DNA from: CAVQHY01 sp963712465
GTDB lineage: Bacteria > Actinomycetota > Thermoleophilia > Gaiellales > Gaiellaceae
Assembly: GCA_963712465.1 (NCBI GenBank)
Contig: CAVQHY010000006.1
Location: forward strand, 977,223 to 1,041,222
Length of the DNA stretch: 64,000 nt
Reading direction: 5' to 3'
Shown piece after piece: positions 62,247 through 64,000 of the stretch (position 1 is its first letter; the number at the start of each line of letters is the position of its first letter). The position numbers and the translations under genes are program-made. The notes below the pieces were generated by a model. The model made no database searches. It had not been told where the DNA came from and was given only the letters and a program-made list of their open reading frames with translations.

Positions 62247-63328
62247 ATGAGCGACTTCAAGCCTGGGCTCGAGGGTGTTGTCGCCTTCGAGACGGAGATC
62301 GCCGAGCCGGACCGGGAGGGCGGAGCGCTCCGCTACCGGGGCGTCGACATCGAGGAGCTCGTCGGCGGCGTTCACTTCGAGCAGGTGTGGGGGCTGCTCG
62401 TCGACGACGCCTTCGAGCCGGGCCTTCCGCTCGCCGAGCCGATCGCTGCCGGCGGCCTTACCGGCGAAGGCCCTGCCGACCTTCAGGCGGTCACCGCTCG
62501 ACTCGGCGCCGAGTGGGGGCTCGAGAAGCTGATCGACATCTCCGACGAGCAGGCGACCCAGGACCTCCGCCGTCTGTCGGCGGCGATGATCTCGGTCGCC
62601 GCGCAGTCCGCGCGCCGTGCCGATGGGGATCAGCGGCCGGTCGATCGCTCGACGATCGAGCTCGGCGACACCACCGCGGAGCGCTTCCTCCTCGAATGGC
62701 GCGGCGAGGCCGACCCGAGGCACGCGACCGCGCTCGACACGTACTGGATCTGCACCGCCGAGCACGGGATGAACGCCTCGACGTTCACCGCCAGGGTGGT
62801 TGCGTCGACGGGCTCCGACTGCGCAGCGGTGCTCTCGTCCGCTGTTGGAGCGCTCTCGGGACCGCTCCACGGGGCGCGCCTGCGCGCGTCCTGCCGATGC
62901 TCGACGCGGCCGCCGGGGCCGACGACGTCGGCCGGTACGTGAAGCAGGTGCTCGATTCGGGCGAGCGCCTGATGGGATTCGGGCACCGCGTGTACCGGGC
63001 CGAGGATCCACGCGCACGGCTCCTCCGGCGTGCAGCGATGGAGCTCGAGTCGCCGCGCTTCGCAGTCGCGGAGGAGCTCGAGCAGGCGGCCCTGGCCGAG
63101 CTCGCCGAGCGCCATCCCGAGCGCGTGCTCGCGACGAACTTCGAGTTCTGGTCGGCGGTCGTGCTCGACGTCGCCGAGATCCCGCCTCCGATGGCTCCGG
63201 CGATGTTCGCGTGCTCGCGCACCGCCGGCTGGTCGGCTCATATTCTCGAGCAGAAGCGAACCGGTCGCCTCATCCGCCCGTCTGCCGTCTACGTGGGGCC
63301 GGCGACGCGACCGCTCGCGTCGGTCTAG
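62247..63328 (+). CDS. Citrate synthase, one frameshift
   Basis: ATG start, divergent from icd with 46 bp between. Frame 1: DFKPGLEGVVAFETEIAEPD, RYRGVDIEELVG, YWICTAEHGMNASTFTARVV (first catalytic His), GALSGPLHGA. Near 62,876 a G-run is one base short; the next frame continues RVLPMLDAAAGADDVGRYVK and GERLMGFGHRVYRAEDPRAR (second His). It ends IRPSAVYVGPATR. Restored length 360 residues, the short Gram-positive/archaeal type. A methylcitrate synthase role cannot be excluded given propionate genes in the window. Confidence 0.9.
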
Positions 63329-63334
63329 AGCTTC

Positions 63335-63961
63335 GTGCTTCTTCCCGACGCGGTCGCTCGAGCCTCGGAGCTGACGGACGAGAGGAAGCTCGCCGAGCTC
63401 CGGCACCTCGTCGCCGACGAGATCGAGGAGGGAGTTCGCGACCCCGACTTCCGCGTGCGTGCGATCGCGTACCGCGCCGTGGGCCAGCTTCGCTTCACGC
63501 AGAAGGCGGAGCTGATCAGACGGGGGCTCGAGGACGAGAGCCCGGCCTGCCGAGGTTCCGCGCTCCTCTCGCTCGAGCTCCTGTCGCGTGAGCACCCGGG
63601 CCCCGTCAACGGACTGCGCTCACTCCTCCACGCGCTCGCAAACGATGACCCGAACCAAGCCGTGCGCCGCCTTGCCGTGCTGTGTCTGAAGAACGGCTCT
63701 CCGTCGAAGGACACGATCACGCTCCTCGACTTCATCGCCGAGAGCGACGAGGAGGAGCGCGAGCTTCGGAGCACGGCTGCCTCGGTCCGCGACGCGCTGA
63801 AGCGGAAGGCAGCGGCCCGCTACAACACGGCCGCGACGGACACCACCCGGACGGACTCCGGCCGGGGCCCCGCCGCGTACCTCCCTCCGCGTTCGAGCCC
63901 ACTTCGCCGGGTCGCGCGCGTGTGTCTACGCCGCGCCGACCCCGTCGCGCCTTCGAGCTGA
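63335..63961 (+). CDS. HEAT-like repeat protein, unknown function
   Basis: 208 residues, GTG start six bases after the citrate synthase stop, so probably in the same operon. Helical pairs LRHLVADEIEEGVRDPDFRV then RAIAYRAVGQLRFTQKAELI and RRGLEDESPACRGSALLSLE look like HEAT/Armadillo repeats, commonly protein-binding. The last 45 residues are Thr/Arg/Pro-rich and may reflect a base error before the true end. Confidence 0.55.
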   Translation: MLLPDAVARASELTDERKLAELRHLVADEIEEGVRDPDFRVRAIAYRAVGQLRFTQKAELIRRGLEDESPACRGSALLSLELLSREHPGPVNGLRSLLHALANDDPNQAVRRLAVLCLKNGSPSKDTITLLDFIAESDEEERELRSTAASVRDALKRKAAARYNTAATDTTRTDSGRGPAAYLPPRSSPLRRVARVCLRRADPVAPSS

Positions 63962-63974
63962 AATGAGCAAGGGG

Positions 63975-63980
63975 CTTGAC
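63975..63980 (+). promoter_or_regulatory. Possible -35 element at the window edge
   Basis: TTGACA, a consensus sigma-70 -35 hexamer, 14 bases after the last gene. The matching -10 would fall at or beyond the end of the window, so it cannot be confirmed. Confidence 0.3.
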
Positions 63981-64000
63981 ATTGCACGCTTCATTCGGTG

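Noticed and set aside
57700..62900. Interpretation of the broken TCA-cycle genes as true pseudogenes
   Set aside because: Breaks are single-base, several lie in homopolymers, and essential neighbouring enzymes would all have to be lost at once; sequence error is the simpler reading.

Overview
The window is 64 kb of high-GC bacterial chromosome, densely coded on both strands. Many genes use GTG starts and many stop/start codons overlap (ATGA, GTGA, TAGTG). The gene content points to an aerobic actinobacterium: DUF1918, an MshD-like tandem acetyltransferase, sucrase/ferredoxin-like protein, a MoaD-MoaE fusion, dodecin, LDH-type malate dehydrogenase and CtaG/CopC/YcnI copper genes. A deep-branching Thermoleophilia/Gaiellales-type lineage is my guess from overall style; no rRNA is present to prove it.

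Layout. 0-10 kb: an MFS exporter, a glycosyltransferase/DoxX/acyl-CoA dehydrogenase operon, a ribose-phosphate pyrophosphokinase, a phosphoribosyltransferase-hydrolase fusion and an ABC exporter pair. 10-17 kb is a scrambled accessory zone. It holds broken DUF1918, cupin, ArsC, aquaporin, VOC and TetR fragments, one IS3-family element with intact orfA/orfB, and an unusual metzincin/Ig-like gene pair. It ends at a selenocysteine tRNA gene. 17-21.6 kb is the selenocysteine insertion locus (selC, selB, selA), with a VapBC-type toxin-antitoxin module lodged between selB and selA. 21.6-31 kb: VanW-like cell-wall protein, BioY, LOG protein, MoaD-MoaE, dodecin, an acyl-CoA mutase large subunit, an oxidoreductase and an acyl-CoA carboxylase beta chain. 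31-41 kb: a GGDEF/HD-GYP c-di-GMP enzyme, then a tightly overlapping minus-strand copper operon (CopC-CopD, CopC, YcnI, two unknown proteins, two CtaG paralogues) beside a CDF metal exporter. 41-45.5 kb: an EfeO/FTR1 iron-uptake pair with a paired palindromic operator, and an NlpC/P60 hydrolase. 45.5-51.2 kb: acetyltransferase, pgsA, biotin-carboxylase/BCCP chain, sucrase/ferredoxin-like protein, then a JmjC/cupin oxygenase preceded by a tiny Asp-rich peptide gene. 51.2-63.3 kb is rich in TCA-cycle genes: sucC, a methyltransferase, sucD, and further on mdh, icd and citrate synthase. A Ser/Thr kinase, aminotransferase, Lon-like PDZ protease and glutamine amidotransferase lie between them.

Physiology implied: propionyl-CoA/methylmalonyl-CoA metabolism feeding succinyl-CoA into the TCA cycle, copper supply for respiratory oxidases, elemental iron uptake, molybdopterin and selenoprotein synthesis. 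The last two are often paired in formate dehydrogenases, though none is visible here.

Caution: genes from about 57.7 to 62.9 kb carry about 15 single-base frameshifts, several at runs of G or C, while 17-55 kb has none that I found. I read these as sequence errors rather than gene decay. The best candidates for undescribed biology are the Asp-rich peptide/JmjC pair, the copper operon's two unknown membrane proteins, the sucC-methyltransferase-sucD arrangement, and a 333-bp inverted-repeat-bounded unit at 54 kb.
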